In this document: positions 23,051-37,000 of the stretch, one piece after another | How positions within the stretch are numbered: position 1 is the stretch's first letter | How the letters are laid out: the number at the start of each line of letters is the position of its first letter | DNA from: Oryzias latipes | Lineage: Eukaryota > Chordata > Actinopteri > Beloniformes > Adrianichthyidae | Reading direction: 5' to 3' | DNA length: 64,000 nucleotides | Assembly (NCBI RefSeq): GCF_002234675.1 | Contig: NC_019881.2 | Coordinates: 16,736,494 to 16,800,493 of the forward strand | The notes under the pieces: generated by a model | Told to the model about the DNA's origin: nothing | Seen by the model: the letters and a program-made list of their open reading frames with translations, nothing else | The model's database searches: none | Made by a program: the position numbers and the translations under genes

Positions 23051-24019
23051 ACAATTAGCAGTTTTCTCTGGCGTTACAAAACATCTTTATATTCTGGCAG
23101 GTTAAAGTTTGTTGCAGGTGAGCTAGAGTTTCCATTTTGAGTTAAAGTTTAACTTTCTGGTTTGACATATTGGCAAAAAACTATATATAGTCTGGCAGAT
23201 TCAATAGTTCAATAAAAAAGAATGATGTTGTGGAAAAATGCTAATTTTCAGTTCATTTTGGTTTTAATGCTAAATCTAACTGTTTTAATGTTAAAACTTT
23301 AATCACGCTTTTTTTTTCAAGGTTTGTTTCCACATCTCCATTTCCAAATATTTCTGGGGTCAATCTGGGTCATTGTGTTGGCAGGTGTCATCTGTCTTGT
23401 TTGATTCTGCAACCGATTCTATCCGTTCAAATCATTAAAAGAAAATGGATGATTTTATTTCAGGTCAAATTCACACCATAACTCCTTGTGCATTTAGGGC
23501 TCAACAGAAAAGCGTTCTTGTTTATTCTTTTTCTATTAGTCTGCAAATATTTCCAAACATCGGCAAAAAATGTGAAAGAAAAAGCTTTCAAGAAATCTGC
23601 ACAACTTGACCTTAATATCAAAAACACTGCGGCTATGGGAAGGGCCTGTGTAGAAGCAGAGTCACAAACTTTTCTGAGAGCCCATTGTTGTCTTCTCTTT
23701 CTAGACAAAGAAACTTTCTCTGACCTCCTCAGCTGACCATTGTTTGATGCCTTCCGTGAACTCAAGCCAGCCGTTTGTTTCAGGAAGGGGACATTCACAG
23801 GCAGACAACACACAACAGTCTTGGAATGCACCAAGGTTCACTGCCAATAGTCTCAATCATTTCACAGGAATATGTGCTAAAGTGCATGGAACATTGTGAG
23901 CAGCTGGACAAAATTGGGAGAAAATTATTGTTTTGAGCCACCAAAGAAACAAATTCAATTCAATTCAATTGTACTTTATTAATCCCACAAGAGGAAATGT
24001 AAGTAATAAACACATGTCT
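22713..24019. other. gene-less stretch with a CA microsatellite
   Basis: A (CA)n tract lies at 23011-23047. An 'attcaattcaattcaatt' run is at about 23953. The frames around 23.5-23.8 kb overlap on both strands and show no family likeness. No gene was recognised. Confidence 0.5.
23011..23047. repeat. (CA)n microsatellite
   Basis: About 18 uninterrupted CA units, long enough to be length-polymorphic. Confidence 0.97.
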
Positions 24020-24450
24020 AATGCTACATTCACACCGTAAATGCACATTCTTGAACGTGCGTTCAGCTTTAGTGTTCACACTGGACAAACAATGAGAGTT
24101 GTCTTCATGTCCATCCACCTACAGTTGGAAGAGGCTTGGTGCAAAATCTCAAAGTGGTGCAAATCTTGATCCAGGCTTTTTCTTTGCAGCTCTTTTCCAA
24201 TTTATGAAATACTTGGTGTCATAGAATTCCAGCTGGGCACAAACTGCAATTATAAATTTCTCCTCCATGATCAATTTTCAAGCCTTTGACATTTCTGTGA
24301 ATTAAAGGAGACGTCATCTATACGTCACTACCAATCAGAGATGGAGGAAGGTTCGACCTGGTTTTACTTGCAACACGCGTTCAATGGCGTTTTTCACATT
24401 AAACCGTCTTAGAAACCTGCGTAGCAAAGTGTGAATAAAAGAGTATTTTA
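24020..24450 (+). repeat. DNA-transposon-like repeat, fullest copy
   Basis: Starts 'gctacattcacaccg' and ends near 'caaagtgtgaat', with a short inverted 'ttcacac' at the ends. Its middle matches the minus strand of 178-395 and the plus strand of 745-815. No coding frame. Superfamily not assigned. Confidence 0.6.
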
Positions 24451-25784
24451 TGCGGAAACTCAAAATGCGCATGTTCATAGACTTTTCACTGGAAGTAACC
24501 ACTTGAACTTGTATTCCTGAGTGCGGTAGTATTGGTATTTTACAAATAAAACAAGATCAAAAGAGTCAGGACATCAGAAAAACTCTAAATCATAGGAAAG
24601 GCTGTGGACCATGACTTTGACTGGTTATATGGTAAAAAAAAAAAATACAATGATCCTTCCTGGGAATTACACTTTTCCCTTTGGAATTACATAACTCCTT
24701 TTATTAGGTAGTATAAAATCATTTGGGCTTCATATCACAAAACATACATTTGTGAATCTATCAGCTTTCACATGGAAGTAGTTGTTTTTTCATATTTAAC
24801 TAATGTGGCAAAAATAGTTGGGGAAACTATTTTATCCAAGGGATCTTTCCTTGGAAGGTGGGACAGAGTAGAGTAGAGGAGGGGGTTTTATTACTGTTGG
24901 GACTGCTTAGCAACAGTTCAGGAAATTATGTTTCCTTGCTTCACTGATTGTTTCTATATTTGAAATTACTGGAGATGATCAAGGCAAAAATTTGGAGAAA
25001 GTATCGGCAAAGTTACACAACAATTCCTCCTTTCCATTGGGTGCTTGAGGTATGATCACAATCAAGGCAGGGACGCGTGCAGACAAAACAGCCTTAAATG
25101 TGTGCTAAAGGTCAGCCTCACAGAATGGGAATTTGTTTATTTCCTGGATGATTAGTTTATATTCTTATAGACTTAAAATAAGTAAATTTTTACAAAGTCT
25201 GCTAATATATAAAACATGTTTTAAGATTTTAACAGAAAAAATGCAGTAAAAAGAGCTTATTATTTAATGGTCTATTTACATTTAACATTTTTACAGTCAA
25301 ATTCTTGTTTTCTTCAAAAGAAATACAATAACACATCTTTAATAGAAGTTAGGAATGATCAGTGATGAGTCCCTACACCTGTAATACTAGTAATGATCAC
25401 TAGGATATGGCTCCAATACATCGTCTGAACTGTTCACATGCACAACAAAGATTTAAGCTTTATCTGATTTCACAAGTTCACTGATGTTTTTTTCAAAACA
25501 GGATAATCTAACATCTCATTATTGGATGACAAGATTTATTTAATAAGCAGCCAATACTTCCCAGTATGTGTCTGTCATTATGTAGTATAGTTGTGAATCT
25601 GCACATGTGTAAACAAACTGCAAGATAGAGAAGTCGCATGAGGTGCCAGACTAATGTCACATAGTACAGAACTAATGCGCAGCTAGTTTTACAGAAACAT
25701 TAGTTCCCACATTAGCAAAGCTAATGTCAAAGCATCAGTGTTTCTATGTTTAAGGAAGAACAGAAATAATAAAAGTAACAGGGA
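24451..25784. other. gene-less stretch
   Basis: AT-rich intergenic DNA. No gene, RNA or nameable repeat was seen. Confidence 0.4.
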
Positions 25785-25912
25785 GTTTTTAGCCCTGCGA
25801 CAGACTGGCGACTTTTCCAGGGTGTCCCCTGCCTTCGCCCACAAGTGGCTGGGATAAGCACCAGCAGCCCCGTGACCCCGAAAGGGACAAACGGATTAGA
25901 AGATGAATGAAT
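25785..25912 (+). repeat. SINE/LINE 3' tail (L2-like 'gacagactggcgac' family)
   Basis: Contains 'gcgacagactggcgac', 'ccagggtgtcccctgcc', 'gctgggataagcacca' and ends '...agatgaatgaat'. This is the common teleost LINE/SINE tail also found reversed at 10996-11105. It is 5'-truncated. Confidence 0.75.
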
Positions 25913-26230
25913 AAGCAAGGAGTTTTAAAGTCACATCTTTGAGTTAGAACATAGTCTTCTGAAAATAAATCAGATCATGGACTGCAACAGGGCTACACCA
26001 CAACTAGGATCATCTGTTGATTGCATTTCCACAGTCCCTTTTCATACATCTAACCACTCCCTAGTATTTGATTTACATGCTAATTTTAAATAAGAATCAA
26101 CAAAATGAATCAACTTAAAAACTAAATGACATACGGTGATTCACGCTGATCATGTAAACGGATGAAAAGGTCAAAGAGCGTGTGTGATTTAGGTGTCCCC
26201 AGCGACATCTTTGGTGTTAAAGGGTTAAAG

Positions 26231-26678
26231 CACTTGTGTCAAACTCAAGGCCCGCAGGCCAAATGTGGCCCTCCATGTCATTTTATGTGGCTCGCAAGAG
26301 CATTAAAGTCATTAATTTCTCAAAATAAAAAATAAAATTGGTGTGTATTTTTTCATGTCTAGGGGGAATTGGACTTGAAACATCAGATTGGGCAACTATA
26401 CATTAGGATTTAAACACTGTCCATAAAACCTAACCTGACAGAATCCAAGTTAAAAGGATTTATGCTAGAGTAACAAGCAAACAGATGTTTACTACGCAAC
26501 TGTAATTGTCACTTTAAAAAGTTACAATAAATGAATAAATAAATGAGTCATTTAACATTAAGGAGTAGTTACATTTATTTTTCATTACATTTAGTTACAT
26601 GTATAAGTTATATCTGGCCCTTTGAGGACAATCACTATGCTGATGTGGCCCTCGATGAAAATCAGTTTGACACCCCTG
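26231..26678 (+). mobile_element. hAT-type non-autonomous element with perfect 8-bp target duplication
   Basis: 448 bp. The left end is cacttgtgtcaaactcaagg and the right end cagtttgacacccctg, imperfect inverted repeats of the 'caggggtgtcaaact' type. GGTTAAAG flanks it exactly at 26223-26230 and 26679-26686. Internal 'tgtggccctc' and 'tctggccctttgagg' blocks are typical of this family. It has no transposase and would need one supplied in trans. Confidence 0.85.
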
Positions 26679-27537
26679 GGTTAAAGTAATACCTGACCAA
26701 GATGGCAAAGACCAAATACCTGAAAAAACATCTTTAATTTAACCAACTACCAATCAGCGGATGAGGTAACCATATTATGACTATCTAGAACTGATGACTT
26801 TGGCCCTCAACCATCAGAAATGGAAAGATTTGCTGCACTAAGCATCTCAAGGCATAAAGGGCAGTAGGAAGAAGGAAAACTAATGATTTTTCTCAACTAA
26901 CTGGTAACTCTTAATCAATTCTGAAAATATTATATGCAAAAAAAAAACAACTAAAATCCTTCAAAATGGTAGCTTCTAGGTGGTTTTTACTGCATCAATT
27001 CAGTATGTTGAATCTGAAACTGGCTCCGGAGGGGAGAAAATAAGCAATAGCTGCCACATGCACCTCATAAAGTCTAATAATCCTAACACATGCTTACAAC
27101 ATCCATTACAAGTGAAGCCTGACATCATTTCGCCTGTAATCACCAAACAGATTTTGTCTCACAGCTAAAGACAATCAAAGAGTCTAATGTTCTTTTCTAT
27201 GTACATAAATGTGAGGGTGGTCTGCAGCGTGACAGAGAGAGCAGTGTAATGTTGCTGGAGTAAAGGTCAGAGTGGTCGACCAGGCCAACGTCGCGCCAAA
27301 CCTCAAAAAGGAAAACAAGCGAGTTCTGCTCATTTCCTGACATTTTCCACTGATTCAACTTTTTTAAAAAGCTAAACCCATGTCAGATCGGTAGAGGTTT
27401 CTTGCTTCCAAAGCATTTCTGACAGAACCTTTTAAATCTGTGTTTACATTTTGTTTGAACAGCCGAAAACAAAACATGCATGATTTACAACAGAAATGAG
27501 GCTTTCATACCACTGCATTAAAATTATATCATTTTTT

Positions 27538-28140
27538 AAAGTCTCATTTCGATCATCTTTTGTGAAAGCATTCATAGTGGTCTTTTAATTATTATGGATT
27601 ATGCTATTTTTAGCTAAAATCCAAAAACAGTTGTTTTCTAGGACATTTTCTACAGAGCTGAAGTAGTGCATTCGAAAATTCACCTCCGAGTTGTGGGCGG
27701 GACTGCGCAGAGTATGTCTGCCCTTGTTTCCCATCATCCCACTGTTTACTGTCCCTCACACCTCCAACATAAAAATACTGGTGCAACAAAAATGGCAAGC
27801 AATGTTGGAGCCAGCAGTACAGTTTTGAGCCAGCTGTCAGTTCAGACGAGGAAAACGAAGATGGACATGGATCTAATGGTCTGCAAGTGATGCATTGGAA
27901 TGGAGCAGAACAGGGAGCTTTTGGTCCGCCGATTGTAGCACCTATGTCACCTATGCTACAAGCTTTATCCACCAGCATTTTTCTGTCTGCTCCTGATTCA
28001 CAATGATTTGAATAATGAAATACTCAGAAATGCTACTTCAAGCTTAGTTTCCTTTATATTTCTTCTCCGTCATGATAAAAATGCCACAAAAGCATATTTA
28101 AAACACCAAAAACACAATTTTCACTAGACTGGGTCTTTGA
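27538..28140 (-). repeat. dispersed 'aaagac' repeat family, long copy
   Basis: Reverse orientation, with ends 'aaagtctcatttcgatcatc' and 'ctgggtctttga'. Shares 'aatactcagaaatgc', 'atgccacaaaa', 'cacctccgagttgtggg' and 'ttctaggac' blocks with 33173-33770 and 57370-57775. The two ends are weakly inverted (aaagtctca / tgggtctt), suggesting a DNA element of about 600 bp. It does not encode a convincing protein. Confidence 0.65.
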
Positions 28141-28299
28141 AGCTTGGATACGTGTTTTTGACAGCTTTGCATGTTATTTTTAGAGTTTTTGTTCGACCCA
28201 GCCATTGTCAACGGCGCTACCCGGTGTCCTTGGCTGTGGGAGATCTCCCCCTAATGAACAATTTGCTCAGCGAGGTGTGACCGCAGGCATTGTGACGGC

Positions 28300-28469
28300 A
28301 GCCACGCAGTGGACTGCTGATGCAGAGAGAAAGAGAGGGTTAGAGCAAGTGGGAGGGAGGGAGAGCAGGACTCCACACAGGCAAACCAACACAAGCTCGC
28401 CTGCAGCAAACACGCTCTCTTTACTCTCCACCGGCAGAGGATCCTTCACCTTAATCCAAACGTCTGCAG
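28300..28469 (+). other. prrt4: probable 5'UTR first exon of prrt4
   Basis: A GC-richer block ends in a consensus donor, ctgcag|gtaagc, at 28469/28470. The next good acceptor on this strand, gtcgtttcag at 33923-33932, lies just before the prrt4 start codon. A non-coding first exon followed by a 5.5-kb intron is therefore likely. The upstream limit is a guess. It has no coding role. Confidence 0.4.
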
Positions 28470-31400
28470 GTAAGCTGACATTCTTCTGCCTGTCAGTGTC
28501 TCATTTAAGACTTATGTGGACATAATTAAGATAACTGCAGTGACAGGTACACCACTGACACGTTTCATGTTAAACATAAAAGAATGTGTTGATGGTGTGT
28601 TCTGACATCCAAATCAAGAGAAGATGGCTGCAGATCTAAAAGCAAACCATGCAATATATCTATCTGGATGGACATTATAAAAAAAAAATGTGCATTTATC
28701 ATCAATGCCCTGCTTGGATTCCATCGCCAGATCCACATTTGCTTATTAAGTTTTAGACTCAGATGCCCAGAAATCCATCTGGGCATGTGAGTTTGTTTTG
28801 GTGTAAGCAAAAGCACCCCCTTCTGCCATCAGAGTGGGGTTGAATGGGGGAGATTGGCCATTTGCATGTGAGCGCAGCACACTCCTCCAAGCGGAGCAGA
28901 AAGCATCCAAAAAGGCGCTGGAATCTGTGGGATTAGCGCGTCGTCTATGGCTTCAGCTGTCACCATGGCAGGAGCGGCCAGCGGAACGTCTGTGTTCGAG
29001 TGCCCGTCTTTGAAATGAGCAGGTCTGCTGCTACATTTGTCAGCTGTGGAGGGAGCGCAGGCATTAACCCCACACAATTAACGTCATGCCATAGAGGGAG
29101 AAGTGGGGCTTTAAAGAGGTGCACTCGACCAAACTGAAATGAATTAAAAGGAAACAAATGAGAATTTCAACAAGTATACTATGTCTGCAGATTTTCATGA
29201 GAGTCTATGTGAATATTCTGAGGAGACTTCTGCATGTGGAACTAGACCTTGGGGAACACATGCCACAGATTAGAAAGAGCAAGGGTTTAATCTTGTTTGT
29301 AGATAGAATGACTACGGATGTTGTGGGATTGCAGCCAACTGGATGTCCATCTCCCCGGGACTTTTGACTGCAAATCTACAAATCATTTGTGGATTTTTTG
29401 GAGTTTAAATGAGCTTTAGATCAGATTTTAAAAAGGAAAAGATGAAAATTAAAAGGTTGAGCGTTTTCAATTATTTTTTTCATCAAACTGTAGTTTAAGA
29501 AACCTCTGCAAAAATCTGATATTTGATAATGTCACATATCTGTTGTTTTATATTGAAAATAATGAGGAAAATTGTTAACTCTGGGTCCTTTTTTATTATC
29601 TTGCCTAGTTTCTTTTACATTTTTTGTGAAACAACATAAAAAATACAACATAAAAACCTAGAGGAGTTCCTATAACTTTGGTTATAAAAAAGCATCAGCA
29701 ACTGATAAAAAAGGTTTTGGAACATTTTGAAATGTTAGGTTTTCTGATCACTTGTTGTAGAAACACTTGTGGGTTCCACAAAACATGAAGCTGCAGCCCG
29801 ACAGTCATTCTAACTGATGTAACAAGTAGGTTGGAAAAAGAATGAAACGCTTGGCTTGGTACCATCGGAACAGCTTTGCAGTACAAAATCTGTTAAGAAG
29901 CACAGCGTGAAGTCTGCTTTGATTGTAATAACTTCCCACTCTAACAAGCGTAAACCTCCACTATGGTTTACAAAGAAAGTTTCAGTAAATATATGTGTAG
30001 TCATTGATACAATGTGATAATAGTGTGCATTGTGCCATTTGATTGCAATAAAATAATCAAACATGATGAAAACTTTACAGTACAAAGCAGTAATCAATCT
30101 GTCCAATTCATTCATTTTTGCAAATCTGTTATGATTCCTGAAAATGGAATAAAGTGGATATATTTTAGCTCCAGAAGTGGCTGTATGCCTTGGATTTCTT
30201 TCCAGTTCACTGAAAAGGCTTTGATTTTAAAGATGCATAATAACCCTATGAAAGTATGTGAACCCTAATATAGCTCTTTTTTAATGCTTAAGTGGAACGC
30301 ACCCATTGTTCAGTCGGGAATGTGTGCATTGTCCAACATTAGAACCCATTCAGTAAGAAGAATGGGTTTCTGCTTCAAGTGGAGAACTTCAAGGATCTCT
30401 TGGTCGTGTTCATGGGAGGTGTTTGATGTTGGTAAAAAGAAAATGGAAACTACCAAAATGGGAGTTTCATTAAAGGGGTTTTGGGGGACTCTCTCTCTCT
30501 TATGTAAGAAGAGTGTTTGAAGTTTGTTTGTGATGTCACCTGCACATCTTTGAGTTAAGGTGCTTCATTGTGCAGTTGGAGGAGACCTTAGGGCAGACTG
30601 TCATAATGGAGGCTACACATTCAATGAAACCACATTTATCAATAAAATTATGGAAAAACCACTGATGTAACAACACCTGAAAAATCTGAACGACATCCTC
30701 AGACTCCAGCAGCCTCCGCTTAAGTGACAGACTTGCGATTTGTTTGAGTTGCTGTGCAGTTCAGACAGCTAAATATAGACGCAAGGAGCATGTCATTTTT
30801 CAAAATGTGCCCTGTTTAAAGGAACTAATCAGATTAGAAATGTCCAGCACGGATGTGCTGAGCTAATGTCAGGAGACAACTGGAGGTGAAAGACAGTGTC
30901 TCTTCAGACAGGAGATATTTTTTTTTAAGGAGGGAAAGAGTGCAATTCCACATAACCATGGTAATAACACAAGAGGCAAAATGCTTGTAATTATGTGCAC
31001 CCACACAGTGAGTGTAGAAAACAACAAAACAACTAACACCCACAACAGTAGCCATTTGCACACAGAAGAATTATTCCATTATCTTGGACTGTGTCACAGA
31101 TCTGCAGACCTCAGTGCGCTTAGAGAGGGTTTGTTAAAAAGTAATGACAGTGGCCACAGTTGCTTCGCCTTCATTTGCGACTCCCCACAGGGTAAACCTT
31201 CTTTATTTCAGTCAATCAGCAGACGCACACCTCTAATTCAACCTCCATGTTTCTGTTTCACCTCCCCCTTTTATTGCTTTCTTCCTCCCTCCTCCTCATT
31301 TTTCTTTTTTTTTTTAATAAAGCTTCACCAAAGTGACAATTATTATGATCTCAAAGGAGCTGAGAGCGGCACAAATTCGATTTCAGATTCATGTGGAAAA

Positions 31401-33172
31401 AATGAAAGTTACCTTTAAAGGAACAAGCTAAAGCAAGTTGAAAGCAGATTGAAATCAAGATGGCTGATAGGACTGAGAAAGGAGATCAAGTGTGAGAGGG
31501 GGGGGGTTCTCATACACACACAGGGGTTTTGGGGAAAAAAATTAGAGCATGAAGGACTCTGCAGCAGAGTTTGCTCTCCTGTACTAATAATACCAAAACT
31601 GACTGTCAAGAAGATGCTTTGACTCTTTTCTCTAGTCTTTGCTGTCTGTCTTTCTATTGCTGCTCCAGTGAGCACAGAATGCTGCCAGGCTCCCATTGTT
31701 GTCAGAAGCACCGAAACACAAAAAAATAATAGGAGTTCTACATTCCCACAAGCATTTTTTCGTGTTTTTTTCTTTTGTTTATCAGAAGATCTGTCAGATG
31801 TGAAGTGCAGCTTAAACCTTCAGCTGTGAAAACTTACATGCATCAGGGGAGCAGACATACAGCCAATTATGGAATAAAATGTTAAGTCAGGAAATGTTAC
31901 CGATTTCCTATGATACTGCAACTTTCTCAAAAATAAAAATAAAAACTTCACTAAAGTTATGTAATTTAAAAGATAAAACAGTTAGACGATAAGAGAAGAT
32001 CACATGCGGCATCTTTACCCTTCTACATGGCCTTAATGTTGGAACATGATGCTGATGAAATATGATATTGAAGTGAAATGTGAGAATGTTTTTTCAGTAT
32101 AAATAATACATCCCCTGTGCTGTTTAAATAATAGATTTTAGGTGTATCAAATCAACAAAAGTGCAACAGGGAATGAAACATAACTTGCCTCAAGCTCCGT
32201 GATACATGACCCACGTTTTGGATTGAACCATATAGCTGTTGGCAGGATGTCTTTAGGACAAAAAAAAAAAGGGTGGGTGTTTGTACTTGCTGCAGAAATG
32301 GGCATCAGTCCGAACAAGCACCAGCATGCAAAGTCAACTCCAAATTTATTTAAAAAGCTTTCTTTTTCTTTTTTTTTGCACATGTAAAGCATGATTGCGT
32401 GCAGGTGGGCTTTCCTTAAGATCAAATCATTAAAAATCTTCAGAAACTGGCTTTATTCTGGGAATCCAACTACAAAAACTGGGAAGTGTGTGGGAAGCTC
32501 CATGCCTGACTCTACATGTTTGACTAAAATAGAGCATTGAATCGTGTATCTTTAGCCTCATCCTACCTGGGGTGAATTAGGGGTGTTCACATGTGGTCTG
32601 CAATCTCGTTCAGAGATGTCCTGATCAGGAATTTGAATAAAAGAAAATAGCAAAAGTTTAGGAGGGTACAGAGAACAACAAATGGCGAACCAAAGTTTCA
32701 AGAATTTAAAAAGAAAACAAAAACTGACAGATTCTTCCAGTGAATATGGATGTTTTTTCTTCCCTTCTCACTCCCACACAAGCATCTTCTTCCATCCGCT
32801 TTAAAGAACAAATAAATCTGAGATTGAAAGAGAGCAGGGTTAAAGCTGGGGTTTTGAGGGGGAGTTAAGCACAGCTAAGGCATACAGGTTGTTGTTCTCG
32901 CAGGGGAAATTCCTTTGGTGCTTCAGCCTTTTCACTGAGGCAACAGGCTAGTAACTTTGAACCATTTGGTGCCTCACAAAAGAAATAGGGGTCCCCTTAT
33001 TTGGCTGGCAAGCTAGACCCCAGTTCTTTGCTATCCCCTCAGCCCCTCAGACATTATTTCTTGGTAGGACACATATGGACGGAAGTTTTTTCCTTTTTTT
33101 TGTATAAGTGAGCAGCAAAAATAATGAAGAGTGGTGAGCAATAACACTTGGGAAACAAGAGCAGGCAGCTTA

Positions 33173-33770
33173 AAGACTTACTCCAATGAAAACTGTGTTT
33201 TTAGAGTTTTGAACATGTTCTTGTGGCGTTTTTCTGACGATGGAGGACATATATAAAGAAAATTGAGATAAAAAATGCATTTTTGAGTTTATCATCAGTG
33301 TATCAGGAGCAGACGAAAAAATGCCACTGAAAAAGGCTGGAGCAAGTATGTAGGAGTGACAATTAACCGGCCATAAGCTTCCTGCTCCACTCATTACAAT
33401 GCATCCACTTGCAGACAAATAGATCCATGTACGTTTTTGTTTCCTCATCTAAGCTGGCATCTGGCTCAAAACTGTACTGCTGGATAGCTCGGATTTAGTT
33501 TGCCTTTTCATAGCACTGGGAATGTTAGGTTGGTGTTGTGAGGGGCTGTAAGCTAGTGGGAGAGACTGTAAACAAGGGGATGATGGGAAATGAGGGCAGT
33601 TTAACTCTCCCACCCACAACTCAGAGGTGAATTTCTGATGAACTACTGTTGCTCTGTCCTAGAAAACGACAGTTTTATTGCTTCAGGCAAAAACAGGACA
33701 ATCATGGTGGAAAGACAACTGGGAACGCTTTAAAAATAGATAAAAAAGATGATCGGTGTGGGACTTGAAT
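33173..33770 (+). repeat. dispersed 'aaagac' repeat family, long forward copy
   Basis: Begins 'aaagacttactccaatgaaaa' and ends near 'gatgatcggtgtgggactt'. It is collinear with the reverse complement of 27538-28140 and with 57370-57775. It lies in the first intron of prrt4, ending about 160 bp before the second exon. Confidence 0.7.
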
Positions 33771-34016
33771 GGATAGAATAGCCTCTGTAGTTGAATTATA
33801 AAAAGCAACTTACCCTAAGTCTTTGACACAAGGAAAAATGAACAGTTTCTATTAGGTTTACTTTAACCTAAATACGAACGGTCTCCAGCAGAAGGAAAGT
33901 GTGTCACTAAGTGTGTGTTTTTGTCGTTTCAGACTGCTTTGTAGCAGCACAACCTGCCTCAGGGAGCAGAAGAATTGAGAACAACATGTGACTGTCCGAA
34001 TGCTACTGACGACAGC

Positions 34017-37000
34017 ATGCTTTGCCTTCATCGGATCTTGGCTCTTCTCCTTTGGTATTTTTTACTCCTACATAGGCGAGCATTGACAGATGAAGACGCC
34101 CAGTGGGGACCCACACCATCTATTGAAAAACCCCCTCAGAAGAAGTCAAGTAATTCTTGGTGGAAGTTCTCCCTGCCTTTTAGCATTCCTTTTTATGGTA
34201 GTTCAGAGAGAAAGGACGAGGATCCTGTCTTCACAACGACTGTCAAAGACCTGACAGAACGAAATGGACTCTTTCAGGACAACAGCGGCTCAGGAGATAG
34301 GAGCATTCCTGAAGGATCTCATCCACCCACTACACTAGCTCAAGAGCTCCTAACCAGTGTGACAGAGATACGAACCGAATCACTTCCCCAAAGGACATCG
34401 GATTGGACACACAGAAGCACAGTGCAAAACAACAATGATGCTCTTGTTTCTTCCACTAGCAGCTTTATCACAAACACTTTGTTTGCCAGCAGTCCCACCA
34501 GTAGTGACACTCCTAAACAAAATGCCACACATACCCACCTACCATGGGGCACCACAAAAGAGGCTCAAACCACCATGGATGTCACAACAAAAAATATCCC
34601 AACTGAACAAAGTGTTTCTGCAGTGAATGATCATTTTTCTGAGACGAGTTCTCCAACAATGCCATCAGAAACTACCATTACTACTGCTCTGACATGGCAT
34701 GCGACAACACCTGACCCAATAGAGGTGATGACCACACCAGCTAACAAACTATTCCTTGGGTCAGTTGCTTCTTTTATACCAAAGGACTCAACTGTAAGCG
34801 ATGTCCTTACCTCAGTAGAGGGAAGTGTTTCTGCAGTGGGTGATAATTTGTCTGAGACAGCTTCTCCAACAATGCCATCAAAAACTACCATTACTACTGC
34901 TTTGACATGGCATGCGACAACACCTGATCCAATAGAGGTGATGACCACACCAGCTAACAAACTATCCCTTGGGTCTGTTCCTCCTTCTACACAAAAGGAC
35001 TCAACCGTGAGTGATGTCCTTCCCTCAGTAGACACCACAGTTTCAGAAACTAAAACCACCCAAAGTCAGACTGAGCTGATCATCTCAAAAACCAGTATGG
35101 GGTACCATGAAGAACATCCTGAAAGAACCTCTGCTATAGTTTGGATTGATCCTACTCAAGACCTTGAATCTATTGCAATCACAACTCAGACCCACGGAGC
35201 CACATTTCCAATGACACAAGGTAAGAATGGTTGAGCAAACCAATAAGAACCAGGTTGAGTCAATGGATGTGATTAATCTTTTTTTTTTCAGAGGGCGGGT
35301 AACAAAAACTGCACCTTTGATCACTTTCTGCCACAAAAAACAGTGAAAGGAATGCTATTTAAATTGTAACCAGCCAAATCTGGCAATGAGGAATTTCTAT
35401 TCAGTAAGCTTAGAAACATTTTTTTTTAACTTGGTACAATTCAACAGTTGGTAATAATACAATTTCTGACTTTTAAAATATGGCTCATCTGCAAAATAAA
35501 AAGCTGAAAAGAAATCCTCCAGTTTTATCAAAATGGCCTAAACTGGAAATTTTAGGTGATTAAAACCATCCATCTATGTACTATTTTGACAATTTCTTAT
35601 GAGTTTCTATGCAAAATCTTTTATGAGTTATTACTTTGAAGTGTAGAGAAAAAGAGTCTTTTACCAACTTTCTACACACATGAAAAGGCAAAAACGATGA
35701 CATGAACCAGGGACTGGTTTCAGTCTGACATTACAGTGCACCATCTTCTCCTTGACCCATCCCCCAGTGCTGATGGCAGTCTGGTGTCTGTATGCCTAAT
35801 GAGTTTTCAGAGGTTTCTCCTCTGTATACAGACACATCCATCATTTCGGGTCAAGGGTTGGTACAGAAAATGAAGAGTCGATTATTCCTTCCTAAGAAAG
35901 GGTTAGAATTGGTCTGATAAGATTATGACCCGGGTACTTCTTAGCTTAACTGTTACCATACTACCAATTTTTATCTGAAAGCAACACTTTTTTGATTACC
36001 CACTGCATAGTTGCCCTGTTTGCATATTGCTGTGTCCAAAAACACATCTGCTACTTCAGCAGGTAAACCTAACAAGATTAGTGCACTAAATTGCTTGTCA
36101 ATTTGCCTAAATCCTCTGAGGGACAGCTCTTCCAGAGTCCAATCAGTCACTCACTCAGTGAGTCCAGTCCCTTCCTAATGAAAAAAAAAGTACTAGGTAG
36201 AGTAGACGGTTACTACAAATGAAACCAGTGACAAACAACAACGATCTGTGGTCTTGCTTTGCCTACATGTACCACACCACCCCCTGTCAAAATCCTTGGG
36301 TCCTTGGGCAAGACGGTTCACACTCATGCCTAACCATGTAGCCACAAGGAGGGCAAGTCTGGGTCCCCTTTTTCCAGTTCCCAGTTAGGATAAAATACAG
36401 GGTTGTGTCAGGAAGGGCATCCGGCGTAAAACTCTCTGCCAAACCACCTGAGTGAATCTGCTTCAATGGATTAGCTGTGGCGACACCTGAATGTGTATGC
36501 CGCAAGGTGAACTACAGAGGTTTGAGTTTGAAAAAAAAAAAGTTTGAAAGGCAATCAGCTTGATTTTAAAAACATTCAATAGCTTTAAATTTTGCAGAAG
36601 ATAATTTCAGTTACCTATGATAATATTCAAGAATAGTTGCTATGATAACATAATGCCTCCAATGCACCAAATGTTAAGACATTTGACTTCAATTAAGTGT
36701 CCTCACTTATTTAACAGTGTGCTTTATTTTTCCAGTGCTGTTACCATAGCAACACTGTATAACACACTTGTGTCTAAAACAGGATTTAAAATTACTTTCA
36801 TTGTGGATCAGATGACATATGCACATGTGAAGTGTAGTGGTTTGCTTTACACTCATAAAACATCTGTATTTTTCAAGGCTGAGGTCAGAAGTTCAAGGAC
36901 GTCATAATGTGTTTTCTCCATTATTTCACACATTGTCATTGATTTTTATGGCTGTAGGTGAAAGTAAATTGAGCCTCTTTTATCGAACTAAAGCTGACGC

